Notes under the pieces: generated by a model
What the model was told of the DNA's origin: nothing
The model's input: the letters and a program-made list of their open reading frames with translations, nothing else
Database searches by the model: none
Position numbers and translations under genes: made by a program
Assembly (NCBI GenBank): GCA_964599235.1
Contig: CAZRDX010000017.1
Location: 62,001-126,000 of the forward strand
Direction: 5' to 3'
Length of the DNA stretch: 64,000 bases
Origin: DRPN01 sp964599235
Lineage (GTDB): Bacteria > Bacteroidota > Bacteroidia > Bacteroidales > VadinHA17
Part shown: positions 43,457 to 52,185 of the stretch, piece after piece
Position numbering within the stretch: position 1 is the stretch's first letter
Layout of the letters: each line of letters opens with the position of its first letter

Positions 43457-43463
43457 TACTTTG
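43457..43463 (+). promoter_or_regulatory. Probable -7 box (TACTTTG) of the B12 uptake operon
   Basis: TACTTTG is one base shorter than TAnnTTTG and sits directly before the cobalamin riboswitch, where transcription has to begin. It is the best candidate in the spacer between the divergent GH47 and btuB genes. Confidence 0.45.
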
Positions 43464-43648
43464 TGACGGCTCAGGTATCCGGAGGCGGTACCCGTCACCG
43501 GATAAGAGGGAACCAGGTGAGAATCCTGGACAGTACCCGCTGCTGTGATCTCCATCATGTGTTCCCGGGCATTCTTGGCCACTGCCTGTTTTTTCAGAGG
43601 TGGGAAGGCGCCCGTGAACGGAGAAAGTCAGAAGACCTGCCTGGGTCT
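43464..43648 (+). promoter_or_regulatory. Cobalamin (adenosylcobalamin-type) riboswitch
   Basis: The conserved elements occur in order. The paired TGACGG and CCCGTCA segments lie at about 43464-43497. The core AAGAGGGAACCAGGTGAGAA begins near 43504, followed by TCCTGGACAGTACCCGCTGCTGT. CCACTG occurs near 43579 and GGGAAGGCG at 43602-43610. The B12 box AGTCAGAAGACCTGCCT at 43626-43642 has one mismatch to the consensus. It stands upstream of a btuB-type receptor gene with some 48 bp to the start codon. In this class, ligand binding represses expression of transport genes, usually by hiding the ribosome-binding region or by termination; no terminator hairpin with a T-run is evident, so translational control is more likely. 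Confidence 0.93.
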
Positions 43649-43690
43649 GTAAAAGTGTAATGTTCGGGTTAAACATGAAACTTGCACTGT

Positions 43691-45622
43691 ATGGTTCATC
43701 GGACAGGTTTTCTTTTTTTTCTGTTTCCCTTTTGGTGGGTTTTCCTTTCCGTTCGCGGTGAGGTACCTGACACTTCGGTGACGCTGGAGGGGGTACGTGT
43801 GGTTGCTCCGCGTTATGAGGAGTACAGGGGCATGCTGCGTACGGTGATGCTGGACACTTCGCTGGTGCTGCCCGGCGGCGGGGAGAGTGTGGGCGAGTTG
43901 CTGGAGCGTCAGCTGCCGCTGGTGATGATGCGGTACGGGGGTGCAGGTTCTCTGACGACCCTCTCGTTGCGGGGGGCACCGTCGTCGCATACGCAGGTGA
44001 CGTGGAACGGTTTTCCCGTGAACATGCTCACGAGCGGGGTGGCGGATCTGTCGCAGGTGGCCTCATCCCTGTTCGAGCGGGTGACGCTGACGGCGGGGGC
44101 GCCGGGCTCGCTTTACGGCAGCGGCACGGCGGGCGGGGCGGTGAGTCTGGACAACCTGCCTCGCTGGCAGCGTGGCTTTTCCGCGGCCGCCCATCTGGGC
44201 GGGGGCAGTTTCCTGAGTGGCGAGGGTTCGCTCACCCTCGCCGGCGGCAACGACCGGATGCAACACAAGATGCATCTCTTCGCCCGGGGAGCACGGAACG
44301 ATTATCCCTACCCTGACGAGCTGCGGCCGGGCAGCCCGCTGACCCCTCTGGAACACAACCGTTACTGCTACGAAGGGCTGGTCCACAACAGCTTTGCCCG
44401 TCTGGGCAGAGGATGGAGCTGGCAGGGCGGACTGTGGCTGCAGAAAAAGAGGAAAGAGCTGCCGGCCCCCATGGGCTCCTACCAGCCCTCCACACAGGAA
44501 CAACGGGACAGCAGCCTGCGCACCTTCACCTCGCTGGCCAAACTGTGGGCCGGAGCGCGGCTGGCCTTCCGTGCCGCCTGGTTCCTGGAGAACATGCGCT
44601 TCACCGAGAGGAGCGAGCCCGGCGCCCCCGAATACCGTCTCGACTCCCGTTTCCGCACCTCGACCCTGATGGCCGAGGCTTACTACCGTTACTCCGGTTT
44701 CAGGTATCTTTCCCTGGACGCCGGGGTCTCGGGACGTCACACCACCGCCCGTGTATCGCAATACGGTGAGAGGAGGCACGAGGGGGTGGCCGAGATCTTC
44801 GGAGGGGCCAGGTACGACCGTCTGCGGTGGCGGCTGGATGTCACGCTGCGTCAGACATTCCGTGAGGGCACCCTTCCCCCGCCGCAGGCGGAAGCCGGCA
44901 TCCTCTGGAGGGTACGGCCCCGTCTGCTCACCCTTCACGCCCATCTCTCCGGCAAGTACCGTCTCCCGACGCTCAACGACCGCTACTGGGTGCCGGGAGG
45001 CGATCCTTCCCTGCTCCCGGAACACGGCTGGGGGGCGGTGGCTGGTCACACCTTGCAGCTGCCGCGCCGGGAAGATACCCCCTGGCAGCTCAGCTGGAAA
45101 AGCGATCTCTTCGTCACCCTCCTCCATGACCAGATACGGTGGGTCCCTGCGGAAGGCCTGTGGAAAGCCGAGAACGTGGAAAAGATGATCAGTCGCGGGG
45201 CGGAGAACACGCTGCGTTTCTCATGGACGCGTCCGCGCCGCAGGCTGACCGCCTCGGTGACCTATCATTACACCCGCGCCACGGAGCAGCGGGCCGACGG
45301 ACCCCGTTATCCCAGCCGTTATGTGCCCCGCCATGCCCTTTCCGCCATCCTGCGTGCCGACGCGGGCATTTTCTTCACGGGCACATACTTCCACTACTAC
45401 AGCACCAGGTATACCACTACCGACGGGAATCCCTATTATGCACTGCCCCCCTATACCCTCACCGATCTCATTGCCGGCATCAGGTTACCGAAAAAAAAGA
45501 CGGCATGGCACCTCCAGGCCGAAACCCATAACCTTTTCAACAACCATTACGAGGTGATCCGTTCCTATCCCATGCCGGGACGGTCCTTCTTCCTGAAACT
45601 AAATATCCTTTTCGGAAAATAA
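43691..45622 (+). CDS. btuB: TonB-dependent vitamin B12 receptor
   Basis: This outer-membrane receptor of about 643 residues has a signal peptide (MVHRTGFLFFLFPFWWVFLSVRG). A short N-terminal strand and a plug domain follow (LLERQLPLVMMRYGGAGSLT, then LSLRGAPSSHTQVTWNGFPVN), then a barrel ending FFLKLNILFGK. It lacks the carboxypeptidase-like extension of the receptor at 2367, as BtuB-type proteins often do. The riboswitch immediately upstream and the btuG-btuFCD genes downstream identify cobalamin as the ligand. ATG 43691 is preferred over TTG 43682. A run of eight T residues (43713-43720) lies in the signal-peptide codons, and an out-of-frame small ORF (43660-43761) overlaps the start. Confidence 0.9.
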   Translation: MVHRTGFLFFLFPFWWVFLSVRGEVPDTSVTLEGVRVVAPRYEEYRGMLRTVMLDTSLVLPGGGESVGELLERQLPLVMMRYGGAGSLTTLSLRGAPSSHTQVTWNGFPVNMLTSGVADLSQVASSLFERVTLTAGAPGSLYGSGTAGGAVSLDNLPRWQRGFSAAAHLGGGSFLSGEGSLTLAGGNDRMQHKMHLFARGARNDYPYPDELRPGSPLTPLEHNRYCYEGLVHNSFARLGRGWSWQGGLWLQKKRKELPAPMGSYQPSTQEQRDSSLRTFTSLAKLWAGARLAFRAAWFLENMRFTERSEPGAPEYRLDSRFRTSTLMAEAYYRYSGFRYLSLDAGVSGRHTTARVSQYGERRHEGVAEIFGGARYDRLRWRLDVTLRQTFREGTLPPPQAEAGILWRVRPRLLTLHAHLSGKYRLPTLNDRYWVPGGDPSLLPEHGWGAVAGHTLQLPRREDTPWQLSWKSDLFVTLLHDQIRWVPAEGLWKAENVEKMISRGAENTLRFSWTRPRRRLTASVTYHYTRATEQRADGPRYPSRYVPRHALSAILRADAGIFFTGTYFHYYSTRYTTTDGNPYYALPPYTLTDLIAGIRLPKKKTAWHLQAETHNLFNNHYEVIRSYPMPGRSFFLKLNILFGK

Positions 45623-45657
45623 CGTTCATCATCCTAAACCTTTAAACATTTTTGATC

Positions 45658-46737
45658 ATGAAAAAGTTCTTTTATTCTTTGCTGGTAGCCGGTACATCGT
45701 TTTTCCTTTCCGGCTGTTCCGAAGATTCCCCCAGACCTGTGGACAGCGGTTACCGTTTCGGTGCCTATGTCATCAACGAAGGGAGTTTCATGAACAACAA
45801 CGGTTCGATCAGCTATCTGGACCTCGACTCCAATTATGTGATCAACAACATTTTCCAGGCTGTCAACGGACGTTCGCTGGGGGATGTGGTCCAGTCGTTC
45901 TCCGTGGCGGGGAATATGGGGCTGATCGTTGTAAACCATTCTGCCAAAGTAGAGGTGGTCGACCTGGAAAGTTTCGTATCACTGGGAACGATCACGGGAT
46001 GCGATTATCCCCGTTACACTCTTCCCCTTGGAAATGAGAAGGTATATCTTACCAACGGCGCCTTTGGCGGTAAGGTTTACATCCTGGATCTAGCTTCCCT
46101 GTCCATTGTGGATTCCATTGCCGTGGGGATGGGTCCCGAAGTGATGGCTCGTGTGGGTAATTTTGTGTTCGTGGCCAACAGCGGCGGATGGGGGCATGAC
46201 AGTACGGTCTTCATCCTTGACGCCATGGATGATGTCATAGAAGACACCCTTTATACGGGCGACAATCCTGTCGACCTGACGCTGGACAATGAAGGTAACC
46301 TGTGGGTACTGTGCAAAGGCAAGGTGGTCTACGATCAGAACTTCCAGGTCGTCGAAGAGACCGACTCGCGGCTGCAGAAGATCGATCTCTCCACGTTGCG
46401 CATTGTGGAAGACCTGGTGATCGGTCAGAAAGGAGATTACTTCAACCCGATCCGTCTCGCCTCCGCGGACAGAGGAAAGACCATTCTTTTTGCAGAGAAA
46501 GCGGGGGTCTATGCCGTGGATGCAGCCCATCCCGCCGTACCCGACGAGCCGCTCATCCGTGGCAACTTTTACGGGCTGGATGTCGATCCCGTCAACAACA
46601 TCATCTACGTCACCGATGCGGTCGATTTCAGCAGTGCCGGTATTCTTTACCGTTATACCACCGAAGGGGTGTTACTGGACAGCGTCACCACCGGCATCGC
46701 ACCCAACGGCGTCTTTTTCAATGAAAGGGTACGTTAA
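45658..46737 (+). CDS. btuG: BtuG-type cell-surface cobalamin-binding lipoprotein
   Basis: This protein of about 359 residues has a lipoprotein signal peptide with lipobox LSGC (residues near 16-19) and then a beta-propeller. The propeller has YVINEGSFMNNNGSISYLD at the start and repeated blades such as VYLTNGAFGGKVYILD and IIYVTDAVDFSSAGILYRY. This DUF5074/YncE-like architecture, located directly after btuB, is that of BtuG, which in Bacteroides sits on BtuB at the cell surface and captures cobalamin very tightly. The assignment rests on fold, lipobox and operon context; sequence identity to characterised BtuG was not measured. Confidence 0.83.
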   Translation: MKKFFYSLLVAGTSFFLSGCSEDSPRPVDSGYRFGAYVINEGSFMNNNGSISYLDLDSNYVINNIFQAVNGRSLGDVVQSFSVAGNMGLIVVNHSAKVEVVDLESFVSLGTITGCDYPRYTLPLGNEKVYLTNGAFGGKVYILDLASLSIVDSIAVGMGPEVMARVGNFVFVANSGGWGHDSTVFILDAMDDVIEDTLYTGDNPVDLTLDNEGNLWVLCKGKVVYDQNFQVVEETDSRLQKIDLSTLRIVEDLVIGQKGDYFNPIRLASADRGKTILFAEKAGVYAVDAAHPAVPDEPLIRGNFYGLDVDPVNNIIYVTDAVDFSSAGILYRYTTEGVLLDSVTTGIAPNGVFFNERVR

Positions 46738-46812
46738 TTACCGGCAATATCCCGGATGAGCAAAAAATAATGTATTTTGGGGACGAATGGCTGCATTAAC
46801 GACCGATCGACC

Positions 46813-48999
46813 ATGAAAAAAGAAAAGTTATTCGGGACATACCTGTTGCTGGTATGGTTCTTCTCCTTTTTTGTTCCGCTTTCCGGCCAGATCTCCCACG
46901 GCGGTGTACCTGCGCCCTGGTCAGATGAAGAGGTGCCGGTGATGGATCTGACCGGAGAGCTCCCCCCCCTGGAAGAGTTGGCAGCCAAAGGGAACGAAAG
47001 GAAAGGAATCCTTCGTTTTGCCGAGTCGCTGGAGGCGGAAGCGGCTCCCGGCGAGGAGGGAAGATGGAAGATCCTGGCCGACGGCAGCCGGGTCTGGCGT
47101 CTGAGGGTCATTTACAAGGGGGCACGCTCTTTGGGGCTGACCTTCGGGCGTTTCCATCTTGCCCCGGGGGAGAAGGTGTTCGTCTTCACACCCGACGGAT
47201 CGCATGTTTTGGGTGCATTCACCTCCGCCAACAACAAAGCCTGGGGGACCCTGACCGTTCAACCTTTGCCGGGTGATGAGGTGGTGGTCGAATACCGGCA
47301 GCCGTCCCGTGGTTTGCATGGCGACCTGAGGCTCTCCCGGGTGAGTGTGGGGTATCTGGATATCTTCGGTCATCCCCTTACCAAAGACCGGTTCTTTGGT
47401 GCTTCCGGTCCCTGCAACGTCGATATCAACTGCCCCGAGGGGGATGAGTGGCAGGAGGAGAAGCGGTCGGTGATCCGCATCTTCATCAACGATGTGGAAC
47501 TGTGCACCGGGGTGCTGATGAACACGGCCATCAACGATGCCCGTCCTTATGTTCTTTCCGCGGGACACGGAATTGAGAACGAGGACGACGCCCGCCATTC
47601 GGTGTTCGTTTTCGGATACGAGAGTCCCCGATGCGGGGGGCCGGACGGTTCGGTGCTCAAGAGCATCTCGGGTGCCACACTGGTAGCCCGGGGAGGCGAT
47701 CATCTTGATTTCACCCTTGTCCTTCTGAGTGAGGTCCCTCCCTTCACCTATTATCCTTACTATGCAGGATGGGATGTTTCGGGCGACACACCGGTCCCGC
47801 CGACGGTAACGATCCATCATCCCCAGGGAGATGTGAAGAAGATCTCCGTCGACAACGATGCTCCTGTCAGCGCCGATTATGACACCTATGACGCAAACAC
47901 TTTCTGGAAAGTGCTGCAATGGGACGTCGGCACCACCGAGCCCGGATCGTCGGGCGCTCCGCTCTTTGATGCCCATCACAGGGTGGTAGGGACCCTCTCC
48001 GGCGGGGATGCGCACTGTGGCAATTCGGTGAACGACTATTTCCAGAAGCTCTCGGCATCCTGGGACAACTATCCCGATACCAGCCAGCAACTCAAACACT
48101 GGCTGGACCCCCTCGATTTCGGGTTCCGCTTCTGGACAGGCAACGATCCTTACGTGACGGCTGCCAAATCGTGTGACACTCTCACCAACATCGAGGAAGG
48201 AGAGACCCTCATCGTGGACCCCTACCCCGGTGTCGACGGTGGGTACTGGACGGGCCACAATGTGGACAGAACCACCATGTATGCCGAGCAGTTCCAAAAC
48301 GATGCCTACATCACCATGACCGGGATGTATATCATGCCAGGGATAATCCAATATGACAGCCCTTCCGACCACGTAACGGTGAAAGTATGGAAAGGGAGCA
48401 GCCAGCCTTCCGAACTGATCGTAAGCAAGGAGGTGCCTCTCTCCGCTTTCCGTGATTCGGTCTGGAATTTCATCGACTTTGACACCCTGGTACCGGTGGA
48501 AGGCAATTTTTTTGCCGGGTATGAGGTCTATTATGACAATGCAGCAGACGAACCGATCACCGACCAGTTCGCGGTGATGCAGACCGAACCCAGAAGCAAT
48601 TACGGCAGCAATACGGCTTTTTACTACCAAAAAGATCTCTGGACAGCTTTCAGCGGCACGCCGGGGCATGCGGTCTACATCTCGCTGGCCATCCTGCCGG
48701 TGATGTGTCAGGAGATCCCGAGCCTGGCGGTGCGTGAACACCGAGATGCCGGGTCCGGCGGTGATCTCCTGGTCTTTCCCAATCCTGCGGGGAAGCGTCT
48801 CACCATCCTGCCGGAAGGTCTGCGGCCCGTCCACGGAGAGTTATTTCTACTGGATCTGACAGGGAAGACGCTTTTGCGGCGGAAGTACCGGCAGGAAGCT
48901 CCTGAACTGCTCCTCCCCTCCCTCCGGGACGGGCTATATCTGATCGTTCTGGTGACGCCGGAAGGCGTTTTCCGGGGCAAGGTCTTCATACAGCCATGA
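46813..48999 (+). CDS. Secreted trypsin-fold serine protease with T9SS C-terminal sorting domain
   Basis: This protein of about 728 residues has a signal peptide (LLLVWFFSFFVPLSGQ), a pro-region of roughly 170 residues, and a chymotrypsin-fold catalytic domain like lysyl endopeptidases. His is in VLSAGHGIEN, Asp in GDHLDFTLVLL, and Ser in EPGSSGAPLFD; cysteines such as ELCTGV and SPRCGG are in family positions. After a beta-rich region (YWTGHNVDRTTMYAEQF onward) the end is a type A T9SS sorting domain: VFPNPAGKRLTI, then LFLLDLTGKTLLRRKY, ending GVFRGKVFIQP. It is therefore secreted across the outer membrane by the type IX system. It lies between btuG and btuF and overlaps the btuF start by 4 bp, an unexpected member of a B12 operon. 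Cleavage specificity cannot be read. Confidence 0.85.
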   Translation: MKKEKLFGTYLLLVWFFSFFVPLSGQISHGGVPAPWSDEEVPVMDLTGELPPLEELAAKGNERKGILRFAESLEAEAAPGEEGRWKILADGSRVWRLRVIYKGARSLGLTFGRFHLAPGEKVFVFTPDGSHVLGAFTSANNKAWGTLTVQPLPGDEVVVEYRQPSRGLHGDLRLSRVSVGYLDIFGHPLTKDRFFGASGPCNVDINCPEGDEWQEEKRSVIRIFINDVELCTGVLMNTAINDARPYVLSAGHGIENEDDARHSVFVFGYESPRCGGPDGSVLKSISGATLVARGGDHLDFTLVLLSEVPPFTYYPYYAGWDVSGDTPVPPTVTIHHPQGDVKKISVDNDAPVSADYDTYDANTFWKVLQWDVGTTEPGSSGAPLFDAHHRVVGTLSGGDAHCGNSVNDYFQKLSASWDNYPDTSQQLKHWLDPLDFGFRFWTGNDPYVTAAKSCDTLTNIEEGETLIVDPYPGVDGGYWTGHNVDRTTMYAEQFQNDAYITMTGMYIMPGIIQYDSPSDHVTVKVWKGSSQPSELIVSKEVPLSAFRDSVWNFIDFDTLVPVEGNFFAGYEVYYDNAADEPITDQFAVMQTEPRSNYGSNTAFYYQKDLWTAFSGTPGHAVYISLAILPVMCQEIPSLAVREHRDAGSGGDLLVFPNPAGKRLTILPEGLRPVHGELFLLDLTGKTLLRRKYRQEAPELLLPSLRDGLYLIVLVTPEGVFRGKVFIQP

Positions 49000-50132
49000 A
49001 ATCTTCTTCCAGGATCATTCTCTATCTGCTGTTTCTCTCTTTGCTCTTTCTGTTTCAGCATTGTGCAGGAACAGGGAGCGGGGAAGGTGAGGAAGGTTTC
49101 CTTTGGCATCCGCTGGACGCCGGTGCTGCCACCGCTTTCCGGCTCGATACGGCCGACGGCATCATCCGGGCTTCCGTCTTAAGACCGTGGCAGGGAGAGG
49201 AACAGAAAGTATTGTCCTACTATCTGACGAAAAAAGCTTTCCCCGCCGGTGCTGACACCCTCATCCACGTTCCCGTACGCAGGGTGGTGGTCACCTCGAC
49301 CACCCATGTGGCCTATCTGACGGTGCTGAATGAAGAACAGCATCTGGTCGGCATCTCGGGCACCCGTTTCGTGTACAACCCGAAGGTGAGGCAGCTCATC
49401 GCCTCCGGGCGGATCAAGGAGATCGGTTATGATGCGAACCTGGACTACGAGCTGATCGTTCATCTGAGACCGGATGTGGTCTTTCTGTATGGCGTGGGTG
49501 CGGAGGTGCTGGACCAAATAGAACGACTGAAGAAGCTGGGCATCCCGGCGGTGATGGTGGGGGATTACCTGGAGAACACACCTCTGGGAAGAACTGCCTG
49601 GCTCCGCTTTTTCGGATGTTTCTTCGACAAGGAACGGGAAGCAGCCCTGTGGACCGACTCGATCACCCGCCGCTACCGGCAGCTTATCCGGCAGGATACG
49701 CTGTACCGTCCCCTGGTCATGACCGGACTGCCGTGGAATGAAATATGGTACGTGAGCGGCGGAGAGAGTCTCCTGGCCACACTCATCCGCGATGCCGGCG
49801 GACATTATGTCTGGGAACACCTCCCCGGGACCGACGCCTATCCCATGGATATCGAAAAGGTCTTCCGTGAAGCCGGTGCGTCAGACCTGTGGATCAACTG
49901 CGGCAATGCCACCTCCCTGGCTTCCATACGCAGGACGGACGAACGTCTCATCCTTTTCCGTCCCTATCGCAAGGGTACGATCTACAACAACGACAGGCGG
50001 ACGGGACCGGGCGGGGGAAACGACTACTGGGAGAGCGGAGCCGTTCATCCCGACCTCCTTCTGCAGGACCTGATCACTATTTTCCATGCCCGGCGTGACA
50101 GTGACCTGAACTATTACAGGAAGCTGCAATGA
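48996..50132 (+). CDS. btuF: Cobalamin ABC transporter substrate-binding lipoprotein
   Basis: This 378-residue protein has a lipoprotein signal peptide with lipobox FQHC. It shows the two-lobed helical-backbone binding fold of the BtuF/FecB class: RRVVVTSTTHVAYLTVL near residue 95, GYDANLDYELIVHLRPDVVFLYG near 145, and a C-terminal lobe with VSGGESLLATLIRDAGG. It passes the ligand to the inner-membrane BtuCD transporter. The start overlaps the protease stop, and its stop overlaps the btuC start, each by 4 bp (ATGA). The ligand is assigned from the riboswitch operon; a siderophore-type ligand would be the alternative for an isolated gene. Confidence 0.87.
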   Translation: MKSSSRIILYLLFLSLLFLFQHCAGTGSGEGEEGFLWHPLDAGAATAFRLDTADGIIRASVLRPWQGEEQKVLSYYLTKKAFPAGADTLIHVPVRRVVVTSTTHVAYLTVLNEEQHLVGISGTRFVYNPKVRQLIASGRIKEIGYDANLDYELIVHLRPDVVFLYGVGAEVLDQIERLKKLGIPAVMVGDYLENTPLGRTAWLRFFGCFFDKEREAALWTDSITRRYRQLIRQDTLYRPLVMTGLPWNEIWYVSGGESLLATLIRDAGGHYVWEHLPGTDAYPMDIEKVFREAGASDLWINCGNATSLASIRRTDERLILFRPYRKGTIYNNDRRTGPGGGNDYWESGAVHPDLLLQDLITIFHARRDSDLNYYRKLQ

Positions 50133-51190
50133 AGACCCTCAGGAAGGAACCGGACTCGTCGTCGCGCGGGCGGAACCAGGCTCTTCTGTGGGTACTGCTT
50201 CTGTCGGTTCCGATCGTTCTCATGGTGTTCGACCTGACCACAGGCTCAGTCCACATCTCCTTCTCCAAGTTGTGGGGGATCATTACCGGCAAGGGTGACG
50301 GGGAGACGATGCTCATCGTGGCGAAGTTCCGTTATCCCCGGGTGTTCACCGCCTTGCTGGCAGGCATCTCGCTTTCTGTGGCTGGGTTGATCATGCAGAC
50401 GGTCTTTCGCAACCCGCTGGCGGGGCCGTATGTGCTGGGCATCTCTTCGGGGGCCAGTCTGGGAGTGGCTTTGCTGGTGCTGGGACTCTCAGGACGCTGG
50501 GCTGTTCACGGGGTGGAGGCTTTGGCAGCTGTTCCCGTCGCCGCAGCCGCCGTAGCCGGCGCCATGGCCGTCCTCCTGCTGATCATGGTAGTGGCCACAC
50601 GTATACGGGACATCATGACGCTCCTCATCCTGGGAATCATGTTCGGCAGCGCCGTATCTGCCCTGGTGACGGTACTGCAATACTTCAGCAACGAGACGAT
50701 GCTGAAGATCTATGTCATATGGACGATGGGCAGTCTCTCACATGTCACGGGCCATGAGCTGTATCTGTTGCTGGGGATGACCCTGGCCGGGATGACTGCA
50801 GCCTTCGCCATGACGAAACAACTCAACACCCTGATGATGGGTGAGGTTTTTGCCGCGAGTGTGGGGATGCGTATGCGGCGGGTACGTCTTTTCCTTTTCG
50901 GGATCACGGGTCTGCTGGCAGGGAGTGTCACGGCTTTTTGCGGGCCGGTAGGTTTTGTTGGTATCGTGGCTCCCCATCTGGCCAGGATGGTGCTGGGCAC
51001 CTCCAACATACGGCAGGTGCTTCCGGCTACGGTGCTCACCGGGGCCTCGCTGCTCCTTCTGGGCGATCTGCTGGCCCACCTTCCCGGCGAAGGGAGCGTC
51101 CTGCCCATCAACGCGGTGACGGCACTCCTCGGCATCCCCCTTATCATCTGGATGATCCTGCGCAAACATCATCTATCCACCCTGATCTGA
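50129..51190 (+). CDS. btuC: Cobalamin ABC transporter permease
   Basis: This 353-residue FecCD-family inner-membrane protein has about ten transmembrane helices. Family motifs are RYPRVFTALLAGISLSVAG, MQTVFRNPLAGPYVLGISSGA, and the C-terminal GPVGFVGIVAPHLARM. It forms the channel through which BtuF delivers cobalamin. It overlaps btuF by 4 bp, and btuD starts 5 bp after its stop, so the three are one unit. Confidence 0.92.
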   Translation: MKTLRKEPDSSSRGRNQALLWVLLLSVPIVLMVFDLTTGSVHISFSKLWGIITGKGDGETMLIVAKFRYPRVFTALLAGISLSVAGLIMQTVFRNPLAGPYVLGISSGASLGVALLVLGLSGRWAVHGVEALAAVPVAAAAVAGAMAVLLLIMVVATRIRDIMTLLILGIMFGSAVSALVTVLQYFSNETMLKIYVIWTMGSLSHVTGHELYLLLGMTLAGMTAAFAMTKQLNTLMMGEVFAASVGMRMRRVRLFLFGITGLLAGSVTAFCGPVGFVGIVAPHLARMVLGTSNIRQVLPATVLTGASLLLLGDLLAHLPGEGSVLPINAVTALLGIPLIIWMILRKHHLSTLI

Positions 51191-51195
51191 CGGAG

Positions 51196-52185
51196 ATGCT
51201 TGAACTCAAACAGCTGATGATCGGCTACAGGAGAGGGAAAGAGCTCAGGAGACTGACCCCTTCCCTCTCCTTTTCCGCGGAGGTGGGCGAGTTGACAGCG
51301 CTCGTGGGTCCCAACGGTGTGGGAAAGAGCACCCTGCTGAAGACCCTCGCCCGGCAGCATCCCCCCCTGGAAGGTCATGTCATAATGAACGGGCACCGAT
51401 GGGATCATCATGACCGTGAGACGTTCGCCCGGATTTGCAGTTATGTTCCTTCAGGCATGCTTCCCGTAAGCCGCATGAGCGTTTTCGACACGGTGGCGAT
51501 GGCCCGTTATCCCTATACAGGCTGGCGCGGACAGCTCACAGCCCGTGACCGCGAGATTGTCGAGCAAGCCCTGGAGAGGGTCGGCATGCTGACGAAAAGA
51601 GAAGAGATGACGGGTGAACTCTCCGACGGCGAGCGGCAACGCACCCTGGTGGCACGTGCCCTGGCCCAGGGTACGCAGGTGGTCCTCTTGGATGAACCTA
51701 CCGCTTTCCTCGACATCCCCAACCGCTATGAACTCCTCCAGACCATGCGGGAGCTCTCCCGGACAGAGAACAAACTTTTCATCTTCTCATCGCACGATCT
51801 GGAGTTCCTGCTTGGTACGGCTGACAGGATCTGGCTGCTTTATCCCGGGGCCGCCTGGGAAGGATGCCCGGAAGACCTTCTGATGCACCGTCGTTTTGAC
51901 CCCCTCTTCCGCAATACTGGGATACGTTATGATCCTGAGAAAGGACTGCTGATCCCGCATCCTTCCCATGACAGACCCGTCGTCCTGAGCGGCCGGGGTA
52001 CAAGCTATCAGTGGCTGAAGAAAGCCCTGGAACGTTCCGGCTATATCGTGAGCGATTCCCACCATGATCTCCGGGCTCCTGAGATATACGCCTCAGAAGA
52101 AGGTTTTGTTCTGGAACAGAGGGGTGAACGCCTGACATTTGACACGATCCTCGAGCTTCTTGTTCACCTCAGAAAGGAAAAATGA
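51196..52185 (+). CDS. btuD: Cobalamin ABC transporter ATP-binding protein
   Basis: This protein of about 329 residues powers BtuC. It has Walker A GPNGVGKST near residue 36, signature ELSDGERQR, Walker B VVLLDEPTAFLD and the switch histidine in FSSHDLEF. The last 90 residues extend beyond the usual 250-residue domain and are unusual (KGLLIPHPSHDRPVVLSGRG and after). The reading frame is open far upstream, but ATG 51196 after a GGAG sequence begins the ABC domain (MLELKQLMIGYRRG). Its stop overlaps the next ATG in an ATGA. Confidence 0.92.
   Translation: MLELKQLMIGYRRGKELRRLTPSLSFSAEVGELTALVGPNGVGKSTLLKTLARQHPPLEGHVIMNGHRWDHHDRETFARICSYVPSGMLPVSRMSVFDTVAMARYPYTGWRGQLTARDREIVEQALERVGMLTKREEMTGELSDGERQRTLVARALAQGTQVVLLDEPTAFLDIPNRYELLQTMRELSRTENKLFIFSSHDLEFLLGTADRIWLLYPGAAWEGCPEDLLMHRRFDPLFRNTGIRYDPEKGLLIPHPSHDRPVVLSGRGTSYQWLKKALERSGYIVSDSHHDLRAPEIYASEEGFVLEQRGERLTFDTILELLVHLRKEK

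Noticed and set aside
46921..48834. A 637-codon open frame on the minus strand
   Set aside because: It is antisense to the T9SS protease, whose triad and sorting domain are unmistakable.
50938..51195. N-terminal extension of BtuD
   Set aside because: It overlaps the conserved C-terminus of btuC in another frame; the ABC domain begins at ATG 51196.
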